Below, piece by piece: positions 51,164 to 59,896 of a DNA stretch of 64,000 nt. Numbering within the stretch: the stretch's first letter is position 1; every line of letters starts with the position of its first letter. Below the pieces are notes generated by a model that worked only from the letters and a program-made list of their open reading frames with translations, did no database searches and was not told the origin of the DNA. Source of the DNA: Mucilaginibacter conchicola (GTDB taxonomy: Bacteria; Bacteroidota; Bacteroidia; Sphingobacteriales; Sphingobacteriaceae); NCBI RefSeq assembly GCF_003432115.1, contig NZ_QWDC01000002.1, forward strand, positions 1-64,000, read 5' to 3'. The position numbers were made by a program, and so were the translations under genes.

Positions 51164-52846
51164 CTAAGCCGTCAACTTCTTATACTTTATCCTTTTCGGA
51201 GTTACATCGCCTACACGTTTGCGGTGGTTTTCTTCGTAATCGCTGTAGTTACCCTCGAAGAAGTAAACTTGCGAGTTACCTTCAAATGCCAGGATGTGGG
51301 TACATACACGGTCAAGGAACCAGCGGTCGTGGCTGATGATAACGGCACAGCCGCCAAAGTTTTCAAGGGCCTCTTCTAACGAACGTAGCGTGTTCACGTC
51401 GATATCGTTGGTAGGCTCATCCAGCAGTAATACGTTTGAACCTTTAGTAAGCGTGATAGCCAGGTGCACACGGTTACGCTCACCACCAGATAGCACTCCA
51501 ACTTTCTTCTGCTGATCGGCACCATTAAAGTTAAATTTTGATACGTAAGCACGTGAGTTAAGCGGGCGGTTACCTACCATAATGTTATCCAGGCCGCCGG
51601 TTACGTTTTCCCAAACAGATTTGTTAGGGTCAAGGTCATCATGCATCTGGTCAACATAACCCAACGCCACGGTTTCGCCTACGCGGAAAGTACCGGCATC
51701 CGGTTGGTCTTGCCCTGTTATCAAACGGAACAAAGTGGTTTTACCGGCACCGTTAGGACCAATGATACCTACTATACCCGCAGGCGGCAGCGAGAAGCTC
51801 AGGTTCTCGAACAACACCTTATCGCCATAGGCTTTAGTTACGTTGTTGGCTTCGATAACGATGTTACCCAAACGCGGGCCCGGCGGAATAAACAGTTCCA
51901 GTTTTTCTTCGCGCTCTTTGGTTTCTTCAGAGGCCAGTTTCTCATAGTTTGATAAACGGGCTTTTGATTTTGCATGGCGGCCTTTAGCACCCATACGCAC
52001 CCATTCCAGCTCGCGCTCTAAAGTTTTCTGGCGTTTGCTTTCGCTCTTCTCTTCGGCAGCCAAACGTTTGGCTTTCTGATCTAACCATGAGGAATAATTT
52101 CCCTTCCATGGGATACCCTCGCCACGGTCAAGCTCCAGGATCCAGCCGGCAACGTTATCAAGGAAATAACGGTCGTGCGTTACGGCTATAACGGTACCTT
52201 TATATTGTTGCAAGTGTTGCTCCAGCCAGTCAATAGATTCAGCATCCAGGTGGTTGGTAGGCTCATCCAGCAACAAAACGTCCGGCTCCTGTAATAACAG
52301 GCGACACAAAGCCACACGGCGACGCTCACCACCAGATAGTACCGAAATTTTAGTATCCGGCTCAGGGCAGCGCAAAGCATCCATGGCGCGTTCCAGCTTG
52401 GTATCCAACTCCCAGGCATTGGTGGCGTCAATTTTATCCTGCAATTCGCCCTGGCGGTTCATCAGCTTATCCATTTTATCGGCATCGCTGTAGTACTCTT
52501 CTAAGCCAAATTTCTCGTTTATCTCTTCGTACTCTTTTAACAGGGCAGTTGTTTCGGCAACGCCTTCTTCCACAATTTCGCGTACGGTTTTCTCAGGGTC
52601 AAGCTCGGGCTCCTGGCTCAGGTAGCCTACGCTGTAGCCCGGCGAAAATACCACCTCGCCTATGTTGGTTTTATCAATACCGGCAATAATTTTCAGCAGG
52701 GATGATTTACCTGAACCGTTTAAACCGATAACACCGATTTTGGCACCGTAAAAAAACGACAGGTATATATTTTTCAGAACTGTTTTTTGCGGCGGGTAAA
52801 CTTTGCTTACGCCGGCCATTGAAAAAATGATCTTTTCGTCAGCCAT
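51164..52846 (-). CDS. ettA: Energy-dependent translational throttle protein EttA (ABC-F)
   Basis: A 560-aa soluble ABC-F ATPase that binds the ribosome E site and gates elongation in response to energy. Two ABC cassettes: Walker A GLNGSGKSSLL (about residue 40) and [11 protein letters not shown] (about 358), signatures [11 protein letters not shown] and LSGGERNRVHL, and Walker B VLLLDEPTNHLD and VLLLDEPTNDID. The linker is the basic ERELEWVRMGAKGRHAKSKA, characteristic of EttA. The length is standard. Monocistronic. Confidence 0.95.
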   Translation of the reverse strand: MADEKIIFSMAGVSKVYPPQKTVLKNIYLSFFYGAKIGVIGLNGSGKSSLLKIIAGIDKTNIGEVVFSPGYSVGYLSQEPELDPEKTVREIVEEGVAETTALLKEYEEINEKFGLEEYYSDADKMDKLMNRQGELQDKIDATNAWELDTKLERAMDALRCPEPDTKISVLSGGERRRVALCRLLLQEPDVLLLDEPTNHLDAESIDWLEQHLQQYKGTVIAVTHDRYFLDNVAGWILELDRGEGIPWKGNYSSWLDQKAKRLAAEEKSESKRQKTLERELEWVRMGAKGRHAKSKARLSNYEKLASEETKEREEKLELFIPPGPRLGNIVIEANNVTKAYGDKVLFENLSFSLPPAGIVGIIGPNGAGKTTLFRLITGQDQPDAGTFRVGETVALGYVDQMHDDLDPNKSVWENVTGGLDNIMVGNRPLNSRAYVSKFNFNGADQQKKVGVLSGGERNRVHLAITLTKGSNVLLLDEPTNDIDVNTLRSLEEALENFGGCAVIISHDRWFLDRVCTHILAFEGNSQVYFFEGNYSDYEENHRKRVGDVTPKRIKYKKLTA

Positions 52847-52944
52847 TATTGGTTATAATTTTAGAGGAGACAAATATAGGATGGAAAAATTGATTAATAC
52901 TGTTTAGGTTTTAGTAATTTCTAAAGTACCCACTTATGAACTGT

Positions 52945-53469
52945 TTATCTTAAGTATATAGGCTCGGGCTTAGTAATTATCTTTAATATTAACAGCTCGG
53001 GCATCGCAACTTTAAAATATGGTAAATCCGATGCTTTGATTACATCTACTTTGTAAAAATGTTTGGACGGAATGCGGACTCGGTTTGTGTCGGTAAGTAT
53101 TTTGTCATCCATAATATAAAGCAAAGGCTTCTTTTTATCTGCCATTGCTATATTGACATCGGCTATTTCCTTTAATGAAATAAGCCTGTCGTTTATTAGA
53201 TCAGTTAATTTTTTATGATTTTTTAACGTGATAAAAATTACACCATCAGGGTATTTCAGATCCTTTTTCCGGCGTACATTTTCGATGTCCTTAGGGTCGA
53301 TAAAATCAACATAGATATCCATATCCTTCGCTATCGAATCTACTACAAAAGTAACTTTCTTGCTTTCCAGGGCATGCAAACCGGGCCGCAGTATTCCGTC
53401 CTGCGCGAAAGCGATTATAGGTGCGATTAGTAACATTAAAATTAAAGCTGTTTTCATAAATGGTTTCAT
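52945..53469 (-). CDS. Secreted protein of unknown function
   Basis: A 174-aa protein with signal peptide MKPFMKTALILMLLIAPIIA and FAQ cleavage. The mature part begins DGILRPGLHALESKKVTFVVD and ends with a strand-rich FYKVDVIKASDLPYFKVAMP segment. A LKYPDGVIFITLKNHKKL element resembles the peptide around plug-domain borders of TonB-linked proteins, but this is weak. Family not recognised. Confidence 0.6.
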   Translation of the reverse strand: MKPFMKTALILMLLIAPIIAFAQDGILRPGLHALESKKVTFVVDSIAKDMDIYVDFIDPKDIENVRRKKDLKYPDGVIFITLKNHKKLTDLINDRLISLKEIADVNIAMADKKKPLLYIMDDKILTDTNRVRIPSKHFYKVDVIKASDLPYFKVAMPELLILKIITKPEPIYLR

Positions 53470-53933
53470 TTTATTTATTGATGCATCCGGGCAGCATATT
53501 CCATAATTTTCATCACAAATTCATCTTATAATTTGTATCTTTCAAAGTAAATCGTTTGGTTTGCTAACAACGTATTTATATACGGCGGCATCCTTTTCGC
53601 AAGCCATGCCGTATTGTCATAAAACATGACTAATTGCCCTGCCTGCTAACATAGTTGCTATAATTTAACGGTTATCTTAAACTATTTGGGCGGTGCAACA
53701 TCAAATAATAAAGTATTTACTTGTTTTATACTTGTGCTCAGCGGTTTTTTAAGTGTTATTTGAAACAATAAGGGGCTTTAAAGATTTAATTTTAACAGGC
53801 GTTTATCATTCAATTGTCTGTTAACAACCGGTCAAAAAAAGTTGGCAATATTGTTGATGAAAGTTTAAAGAATCGGACTTAACTGACGAAAACAAAAAAT
53901 TAGATTAGGACGATCATAATCAGAAAGGTATAT
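53470..53933. other. Upstream region of clpC
   Basis: No gene is seen in this 464-base AT-rich stretch. It holds a hairpin ATACGGC/GCCGTAT (53580-53614), directly followed by GTCAT/ATGAC (53616-53630). AGAAAGG (53921-53927) precedes the clpC ATG as a possible ribosome site. I find no convincing TTTG/TAnnTTTG promoter and no HrcA or CtsR box. Confidence 0.55.
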
Positions 53934-56468
53934 ATGGAAGCTAAATTTTCGCCACGGGTTAAAGATGTGATACAGTACAGTCGCGAAGAGGCATTGCGCC
54001 TTGGTCATGATTATATTGGAACTGAGCACCTTTTGCTTGGCCTCATCCGTGATGGTGATGGTGTGGCAATTAAACTATTAAAAGGGCTAACCGTTGATAC
54101 CGCTAAACTACGCCGTGCTGTTGAGGATGCTGTGAAAGGAACAATAGGCACAAATGTACATATAGGCAGTATCCCGTTAACCAAACAAGCCGAGAAGGTT
54201 TTAAAGATAACTTATCTTGAAGCCAAAATATTTAAAAGTGATGTGATAGGCACCGAGCACCTGCTGCTGTCTATCCTGCGCGATGAAGACAATATTGCTT
54301 CACAGATACTGATGCAGTTTAATGTAAACTATGAGGTATTTAAAAGCGAAGTTGAATCGAGCAAAAACGATATTACCGACGAGATGCCGGGTTCATCAAC
54401 CGGTGGCGACGACGACTTTAAAGAGGATGATTCTTTCACCCAGCCTAAAAAGGTGTCGGACATTAAATCAAAAACACCTGTATTGGACAACTTCGGTCGT
54501 GATTTGACCAAAGCTGCCGAGGAAGGCCGTTTAGACCCTATCGTTGGCCGCGAGAAAGAGATTGAGCGTGTATCGCAGATCTTATCCCGTCGTAAAAAGA
54601 ACAATCCTATTTTGATTGGCGAACCGGGCGTTGGTAAATCTGCCATTGCCGAAGGTTTGGCATTACGCATTGTGCAACGCAAAGTATCCCGCGTATTGTT
54701 CAACAAACGCGTAGTTACTTTAGACCTTGCCTCATTGGTTGCAGGTACCAAATACCGCGGCCAGTTTGAGGAGCGCATGAAAGCCGTAATGAATGAGCTG
54801 GAAAAATCTCCGGATGTGATCCTGTTCATTGATGAGATCCACACCATTGTAGGTGCTGGTGGCGCTTCGGGCTCGTTAGATGCATCTAACATGTTTAAAC
54901 CGGCCTTGGCTCGTGGAGAGATCCAGTGCATAGGTGCAACTACATTGGATGAGTACCGCCAGTATATTGAAAAAGATGGCGCGTTAGACCGCCGTTTCCA
55001 AAAGGTAATGGTAGAACCTGCCACACCTGATGAAACTGTTGAGATACTTAACCGCATTAAAGAGAAATACGAAGAGCACCATGGTGTAACTTATACTGAC
55101 GAAGCTATCAATGCGTGTGTTAGTTTAACTACCCGTTACATTACCGACCGCTTTTTACCGGATAAAGCTATCGATGCTTTAGACGAGGCCGGTTCACGTG
55201 TGCACTTAACCAATATCCATGTTCCGCAGAACATCCTGGATATTGAAGCTAAGATAGAGCAGATCAAGATCGAGAAGAACAAAGTGGTACGCAGCCAGAA
55301 ATACGAGGAAGCTGCCAAACTGCGTGATACCGAGAAACACCTGCTTGAAGAGCTTGACCAGGCTAAAGCAGCATGGGAAGCCGAAACCAAAGCAAAACGT
55401 TACACCGTAACCGAAGATAACGTTGCCGAAGTGGTAAGCATGATGACAGGTATCCCTGTACAACGTGTTGGCCAGGCAGACAGTGCCAAACTGCTTGCCA
55501 TGAGCGAAACCATCAGCGGTAAAATTATCGGTCAGGATGATGCGATTAAGAAACTGACCCGCGCTATACAACGTACCCGCGCAGGTTTGAAAGATCCGAA
55601 GAAACCAATCGGTTCATTTATTTTCTTAGGCCCTACCGGTGTTGGTAAAACCGAGCTTGCCAAAGAGCTTGCCCGCTTTATGTTCGATACTGAGGATGCG
55701 CTTATCCAGATTGATATGAGCGAGTACATGGAGAAATTTGCGGTATCTCGTTTAGTTGGTGCGCCTCCGGGCTACGTAGGTTATGAAGAAGGCGGGCAGC
55801 TTACTGAGAAAGTACGCCGTAAACCATACGCAGTAGTATTACTGGATGAGATAGAGAAAGCTCACCCTGATGTGTTCAATATCTTGTTACAGGTGTTGGA
55901 TGAAGGCCAGCTGACCGACTCATTAGGCCGTAAGGTTGACTTCAGGAATACCATCATCATCATGACATCAAACATTGGTGCACGCCAGTTGAAAGATTTT
56001 GGACAAGGTGTAGGTTTCACTACGGCTGCCAAAACCACACAGGCAGAGGCTCACTCTCGTGGTGTGATAGAGAACGCGTTAAAACGCGCTTTTGCACCCG
56101 AGTTCCTGAACCGTATTGATGATGTTATCGTGTTTAACTCATTGGGTAAAGAAGAGATCTTTAAGATCATCGATATCGAATTGGCTGCCCTGTTTGGCCG
56201 TGTAAACAGCCTGGGTTATAAAGTAGAGCTTACGCTTGAAGCCAAAGAGTTTATTGCCGAGAAAGGTTACGATTCACAATTTGGTGCAAGGCCGCTTAAA
56301 CGCGCCATCCAGAAATACCTGGAAGATCCAATTGCCGAAGAGATCCTTAAAGGCGAAATGCACGAAGGCGATGTTTTATTAGTTGATTACGACAAAGAAA
56401 CCAACGAAATAAAAGTTATCGATCAAAAAGGCGAAAACAAAGAGCCAAAAGAAGAAGAGCAGAAATAA
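53934..56468 (+). CDS. clpC: ATP-dependent Clp protease ATPase subunit ClpC
   Basis: An 844-aa Hsp100 unfoldase. Two Clp-N repeats fill about residues 1-145 (FSPRVKDVIQYSREEALRLG, then the second IPLTKQAEKVLKITYLEA). The first AAA+ domain has Walker A GEPGVGKSAIAEGLA (near residue 229), the second GPTGVGKTELAKEL (near 566); a UVR-like coiled middle region (RSQKYEEAAKLRDTEKHL) marks ClpC rather than ClpB or ClpA. The C-terminal D2-small domain has FGARPLKRAIQKYLED. ClpP is outside the window. Confidence 0.96.
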   Translation: MEAKFSPRVKDVIQYSREEALRLGHDYIGTEHLLLGLIRDGDGVAIKLLKGLTVDTAKLRRAVEDAVKGTIGTNVHIGSIPLTKQAEKVLKITYLEAKIFKSDVIGTEHLLLSILRDEDNIASQILMQFNVNYEVFKSEVESSKNDITDEMPGSSTGGDDDFKEDDSFTQPKKVSDIKSKTPVLDNFGRDLTKAAEEGRLDPIVGREKEIERVSQILSRRKKNNPILIGEPGVGKSAIAEGLALRIVQRKVSRVLFNKRVVTLDLASLVAGTKYRGQFEERMKAVMNELEKSPDVILFIDEIHTIVGAGGASGSLDASNMFKPALARGEIQCIGATTLDEYRQYIEKDGALDRRFQKVMVEPATPDETVEILNRIKEKYEEHHGVTYTDEAINACVSLTTRYITDRFLPDKAIDALDEAGSRVHLTNIHVPQNILDIEAKIEQIKIEKNKVVRSQKYEEAAKLRDTEKHLLEELDQAKAAWEAETKAKRYTVTEDNVAEVVSMMTGIPVQRVGQADSAKLLAMSETISGKIIGQDDAIKKLTRAIQRTRAGLKDPKKPIGSFIFLGPTGVGKTELAKELARFMFDTEDALIQIDMSEYMEKFAVSRLVGAPPGYVGYEEGGQLTEKVRRKPYAVVLLDEIEKAHPDVFNILLQVLDEGQLTDSLGRKVDFRNTIIIMTSNIGARQLKDFGQGVGFTTAAKTTQAEAHSRGVIENALKRAFAPEFLNRIDDVIVFNSLGKEEIFKIIDIELAALFGRVNSLGYKVELTLEAKEFIAEKGYDSQFGARPLKRAIQKYLEDPIAEEILKGEMHEGDVLLVDYDKETNEIKVIDQKGENKEPKEEEQK

Positions 56469-56488
56469 GCTATTCTTTAATAAATATC

Positions 56489-56520
56489 AAAGCCCGCTTA
56501 TTTATAGGCGGGCTTTTTTG
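56489..56520. terminator. Terminator after clpC
   Basis: AAAGCCCGC (56489-56497) pairs with GCGGGCTTT (56508-56516), then T-run. Convergent with the following minus-strand gene. Confidence 0.88.
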
Positions 56521-56526
56521 TTGAGG

Positions 56527-57639
56527 TTATTTGCTCTGCTCGGGCATATAATCAACCGGCAGCATTTCGGCTACACGATTTTTACCCCAATGACCTTCAA
56601 AAATGAGCGAAGCCGGGTTTTCGATAACGCCGTTATAATCAAACAGTGGATACTCATCGGTAAATGAGGCTATGCTGGTTTCATAATTAGGTGCCGTTAA
56701 CGGCTTTTGCAGGCTGCGGTCGGGTTGCAGATCGTTTCGTTTGGTATACATTACATACAAGCAATCATTAAAATTTAAAGCAAAGGTGCCGCGTTTGTCG
56801 GTAATGCTGGTAAACTCCTCGGTTTTTAACGGCTGGTTCACCAGGGTTTGTATGTATTTGTCTTTGAGTGAACCAGGCTGATAAGCGGGGTTAGGCTTGC
56901 GTATCAATCGCATTACTTCAAAGCCGCTTTCTTTCACCGTATTGCTTAGCACCGCCCGTAAAAAGTGCATGTTTGAGCCATCAAATACTTCGCGGCGCTT
57001 TTTAAGCCATTTGCGCTGCTGCCTGTCGCTACCTGTCATGGGTTCATAAAGGGTCGATCCTTCAAAATATGTCCACCCTGTTTTGTTGTCTTTAATAAAT
57101 TTATTGAGCAGGTATTTTACTTTATAGCCCAAAACCTTATTCTCCACCTCAATAAAATCAGCCGATGATGCTGTAAGCTGGCGAGCTTTTTTATCATACT
57201 CAAGATCAACCACATCAGGATTCAGAATTTTGCATTGTTTAGCAACTTCAGATTCGCCCAGGAACTCGCGTTTAAACATAGCATAATACATCTCCCAATC
57301 TTTATTCGGCATAATAGTCACCTCTTTAAGCTGGGTGGTTTTGGGAACGAGCATTATGTTCTGCAGCTCGATGTTTTTATTTTCAACAGCTACATTCTGG
57401 CGGTAGGTTTCGTATCCCACAACGGTTACCACCAGCTCATACTTGCCGGGGCGCACCTGCTGCAATTTAAAAAGGCCCTCAGCATTTGATTTATCACCCA
57501 CCGTGGCATTGCTTAAGAAAACGCTTGCATCAGCCACGGGCTTCTGTGTAACGCCGTCACTCACTTTACCGTTAATATTAATTTGCGCAAAACACCAGCC
57601 CGGGAACAACATCAACAGAAACAAAAAAGGCTTCATCAT
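56527..57639 (-). CDS. Carboxypeptidase-regulatory-like domain protein
   Basis: A 370-aa exported protein. After a signal peptide (FLLMLFPGWCFAQ) an Ig-like carboxypeptidase-regulatory domain runs from about residue 20 to 105 (INGKVSDGVTQKPVADASVF, GKYELVVTVVGYETY). The remaining 260 residues form a conserved domain of unknown function (KDWEMYYAMFKREFLGES onward) that often follows this module in Bacteroidota. It lacks the beta-barrel of SusC-type receptors. Confidence 0.8.
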   Translation of the reverse strand: MMKPFLFLLMLFPGWCFAQININGKVSDGVTQKPVADASVFLSNATVGDKSNAEGLFKLQQVRPGKYELVVTVVGYETYRQNVAVENKNIELQNIMLVPKTTQLKEVTIMPNKDWEMYYAMFKREFLGESEVAKQCKILNPDVVDLEYDKKARQLTASSADFIEVENKVLGYKVKYLLNKFIKDNKTGWTYFEGSTLYEPMTGSDRQQRKWLKKRREVFDGSNMHFLRAVLSNTVKESGFEVMRLIRKPNPAYQPGSLKDKYIQTLVNQPLKTEEFTSITDKRGTFALNFNDCLYVMYTKRNDLQPDRSLQKPLTAPNYETSIASFTDEYPLFDYNGVIENPASLIFEGHWGKNRVAEMLPVDYMPEQSK

Positions 57640-57810
57640 AAAAATAAAGTTACAACTAATTTCTTAGTTGATTAAACCTTTAAAGAAAAATTTGTTCCGA
57701 TAGTTATAAAACAAATTATACCAGGAGACTATTATATGCTTTATGATAGTTTGCTAAACAATTATCACACAACAAAACCGTTTTAATAGCGGATTAATGA
57801 ACCAACATTT

Positions 57811-58212
57811 ATGAAAAAAATCTTATCTATCCTATGTGTAGCCATTTTAGCGGTTACAGTATCTTCTTGTAAAAAAGAAACAGTTATATCTCCTGATAAT
57901 AACTTCAGTTTTGTTGAACAGGTACCAGCTTCCAGATGGACAGTATTTAACAGTACAACCAACACGGTATCTATAGACGTTCCGGAGATTGACGATTACG
58001 CTAATGAACATTACGCAATTTTAGTTTACATGGCATTAGGAGATAATGCACCGTGGGAGCAGGTTCCTGAGACCTATGAAGGAACCGCCTTCAGCTTTAC
58101 GCATAACATAGGCAATGTATCTATCTATCAGCAAAACGCCACCGGTACAGGCACACCGGTTGCACCATCAAATGCTTATTTTAAGGTAGTTATTGTTAAG
58201 GCAAATCCTTGA
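57811..58212 (+). CDS. Small lipoprotein of unknown function
   Basis: A 133-aa putative lipoprotein with signal MKKILSILCVAILAVTVSSC followed by KKETV. The mature protein has PASRWTVFNSTTNTVSIDVP, a beta-strand-like composition, and no recognisable motif. It is followed by a very strong terminator and has a 171-base upstream spacer shared with the divergent gene, where no clear promoter is seen. Confidence 0.7.
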   Translation: MKKILSILCVAILAVTVSSCKKETVISPDNNFSFVEQVPASRWTVFNSTTNTVSIDVPEIDDYANEHYAILVYMALGDNAPWEQVPETYEGTAFSFTHNIGNVSIYQQNATGTGTPVAPSNAYFKVVIVKANP

Positions 58213-58231
58213 TCTAAATAACCGATCAAAT

Positions 58232-58263
58232 AAAAAAGCTCCGCCAATTGGCGGAGCTTTTTT
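58232..58263. terminator. Strong bidirectional terminator
   Basis: AAAAAAGCTCCGCC (58232-58245), loop AATT, GGCGGAGCTTTTTT (58250-58263). Perfect 14-base stem between the small lipoprotein gene and fabI. Confidence 0.92.
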
Positions 58264-58279
58264 ATTATGTAATAATTCC

Positions 58280-59092
58280 TTATTTCTCCATTTGCTCAAT
58301 AACCGCTGCAGTTACACCGGTGAACGAGAAACCACCATCGTGGAACAGGTTCTGCATAGTTACCATGCGGGTAAGATCGCTAAATAAGCTTACACAGTAA
58401 TCAGCACATTGAGCAGCATCGGCGTTACCAAGCGGGCTCATTTTTTCGGCATAGTTGATGAAACCGTCAAAGCCTTTTACGCCGCTACCTGCTGTAGTAC
58501 GGGTTGGCGATTGCGATACGGTGTTGATACGTACGTTTTTCTTAACGCCATACTGGTAGCCAAAGTTACGTGCAATGCTTTCCAGGTAAGCTTTGTTATC
58601 GGCCATGTCGTTATAATCAGGGAATACGCGCTGGGCAGCAATGTAAGTAAGCGCCAGTACTGATCCCCACTCGTTAATAGCGTCCATCTTCATGGCTGTT
58701 TGCAGCACACGGTGAAAGCTAAGGGCAGATATATCTAAACCTTTATGGGTAAACTCGTAGTTATTATCCGTATAAGCTAAACCTTTACGTACGTTTAAGC
58801 TCATACCAATTGAGTGCAGTACAAAATCTACACCGCCACCAAAATGTTCTAAAGTTTTGGTGAACAGGTTATTGATATCCTCGGTGCTGGTAACATCGGC
58901 AGGAATAACCGGTGCATTGCACTCTTCGGCAAGTTTGTTCAATTCGCCCATGCGCAAAGCCAGCGGAGAGTTTGTTAAAACTATTTCGGCGCCTTCTTCG
59001 TGGCAGCGTTGTGCCACCTTCCATGCGATAGACTGCTCGTTAAGCGCACCGAATATGATGCCTTTTTTGCCTTTTAATAAATTGTAAGCCAT
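58280..59092 (-). CDS. fabI: Enoyl-[acyl-carrier-protein] reductase (NADH)
   Basis: Reduces enoyl-ACP in fatty acid elongation; the usual target of triclosan-type inhibitors. A 270-aa SDR with GKKGIIFGALNEQSIAWKVA, the DFVLHSIGMS segment, ALTYIAAQRVFPDYN with the catalytic tyrosine, and the NTVSQSPTRTTAGSGVKGF region of the mobile loop. Monocistronic. Confidence 0.95.
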   Translation of the reverse strand: MAYNLLKGKKGIIFGALNEQSIAWKVAQRCHEEGAEIVLTNSPLALRMGELNKLAEECNAPVIPADVTSTEDINNLFTKTLEHFGGGVDFVLHSIGMSLNVRKGLAYTDNNYEFTHKGLDISALSFHRVLQTAMKMDAINEWGSVLALTYIAAQRVFPDYNDMADNKAYLESIARNFGYQYGVKKNVRINTVSQSPTRTTAGSGVKGFDGFINYAEKMSPLGNADAAQCADYCVSLFSDLTRMVTMQNLFHDGGFSFTGVTAAVIEQMEK

Positions 59093-59122
59093 TTATTTTA
59101 AGTTTGGTTTGAAGCTGTAAAG

Positions 59123-59890
59123 TTATATTTTTTTATCCTTTAGTGAGAATATCACTGAAATAGATTGCTCAATAGCAAAGTATTGGCCTGCACAAATGCC
59201 GGGGCGCCATTTTCCGGCTTTTAGAAGTATCTTCTTTACTTCTTCCTCGCAGCCATAACCAATACCTTTTAACACTTTGACGTTGTTTAACACGCCGTTT
59301 ACATCTACTATAAACCCTATCTCAACCAAGCCTTCTATATTTTTAGCAATAGCTTTTGACGGATATTTAAGATTTTCGTTAATGAAACTGTAAAGCTTAC
59401 TTTCGCCAATCAAAGGACTTGGATATTTTATATCCGTAACACCGTCAAATTCTTTATTTTCTTTGCCGGCAACCTTAAACAACGAAGTAGATTTAGCTGT
59501 CTGCCTGTCTGCGGTTATTCTGATCGTGTCGCTGATAGCAATAACTTTTCGAGATGGCAGATAAATAACCATAAATCGGCTACCCTTATTCTCAAAAGCC
59601 CGATAGGCATACCGGCCATCTATAATGATCAATTTGTCATTTACAGCTGCCCCTTTTAATTCAAAGTTTCCATTCTTATCTGTTGATGTAGATATAGGAA
59701 AACCCGGTGGATGAAAGTTACCAGGCGCAAAGCCAATGCTGAGACCGCTGACTGGTTTGTTAGCATGGTCGTAAACAATGCCACGTAGGTTTATTGTGTC
59801 GCTTTTGATTAGCTTACCCGCATCTTGTGCGTACGCAGAGCAAGCAAACACAATGCAACAGACAAAAACGAGGATAGCTCTCATAGACAT
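59123..59890 (-). CDS. TonB C-terminal domain protein with carboxypeptidase-regulatory module
   Basis: A 255-aa exported protein. A signal peptide (VCCIVFACSAYAQ) is followed by a carboxypeptidase-regulatory-like Ig module (about residues 33-105, INLRGIVYDHANKPVSGLSI) and a TonB C-terminal domain (about 165-250) with FINENLKYPSKAIAKNIEGL, VEIGFIVDVNGVLNNVKVLK, IGYGCEEEVKKILLKAGKWRPG. It lacks a membrane anchor, so it is not a classic energy transducer. It lies 6 bases after recN. Confidence 0.85.
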   Translation of the reverse strand: MSMRAILVFVCCIVFACSAYAQDAGKLIKSDTINLRGIVYDHANKPVSGLSIGFAPGNFHPPGFPISTSTDKNGNFELKGAAVNDKLIIIDGRYAYRAFENKGSRFMVIYLPSRKVIAISDTIRITADRQTAKSTSLFKVAGKENKEFDGVTDIKYPSPLIGESKLYSFINENLKYPSKAIAKNIEGLVEIGFIVDVNGVLNNVKVLKGIGYGCEEEVKKILLKAGKWRPGICAGQYFAIEQSISVIFSLKDKKI

Positions 59891-59896
59891 TGTGTT

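Noticed and set aside
53840..53862. Sigma-54-like site (TTGGCAATATTGTTGA) before clpC
   Set aside because: The second element reads GA where GC is required after GG-N10, and no activator site is visible.
54329..55057. 242-aa minus-strand frame inside clpC
   Set aside because: Antisense shadow of a highly conserved gene, Ser/Arg-rich without family features.
57640..57810. Small RNA or riboswitch upstream of the 57811 lipoprotein
   Set aside because: AT-rich with no stable stem or known riboswitch core that I can recognise.
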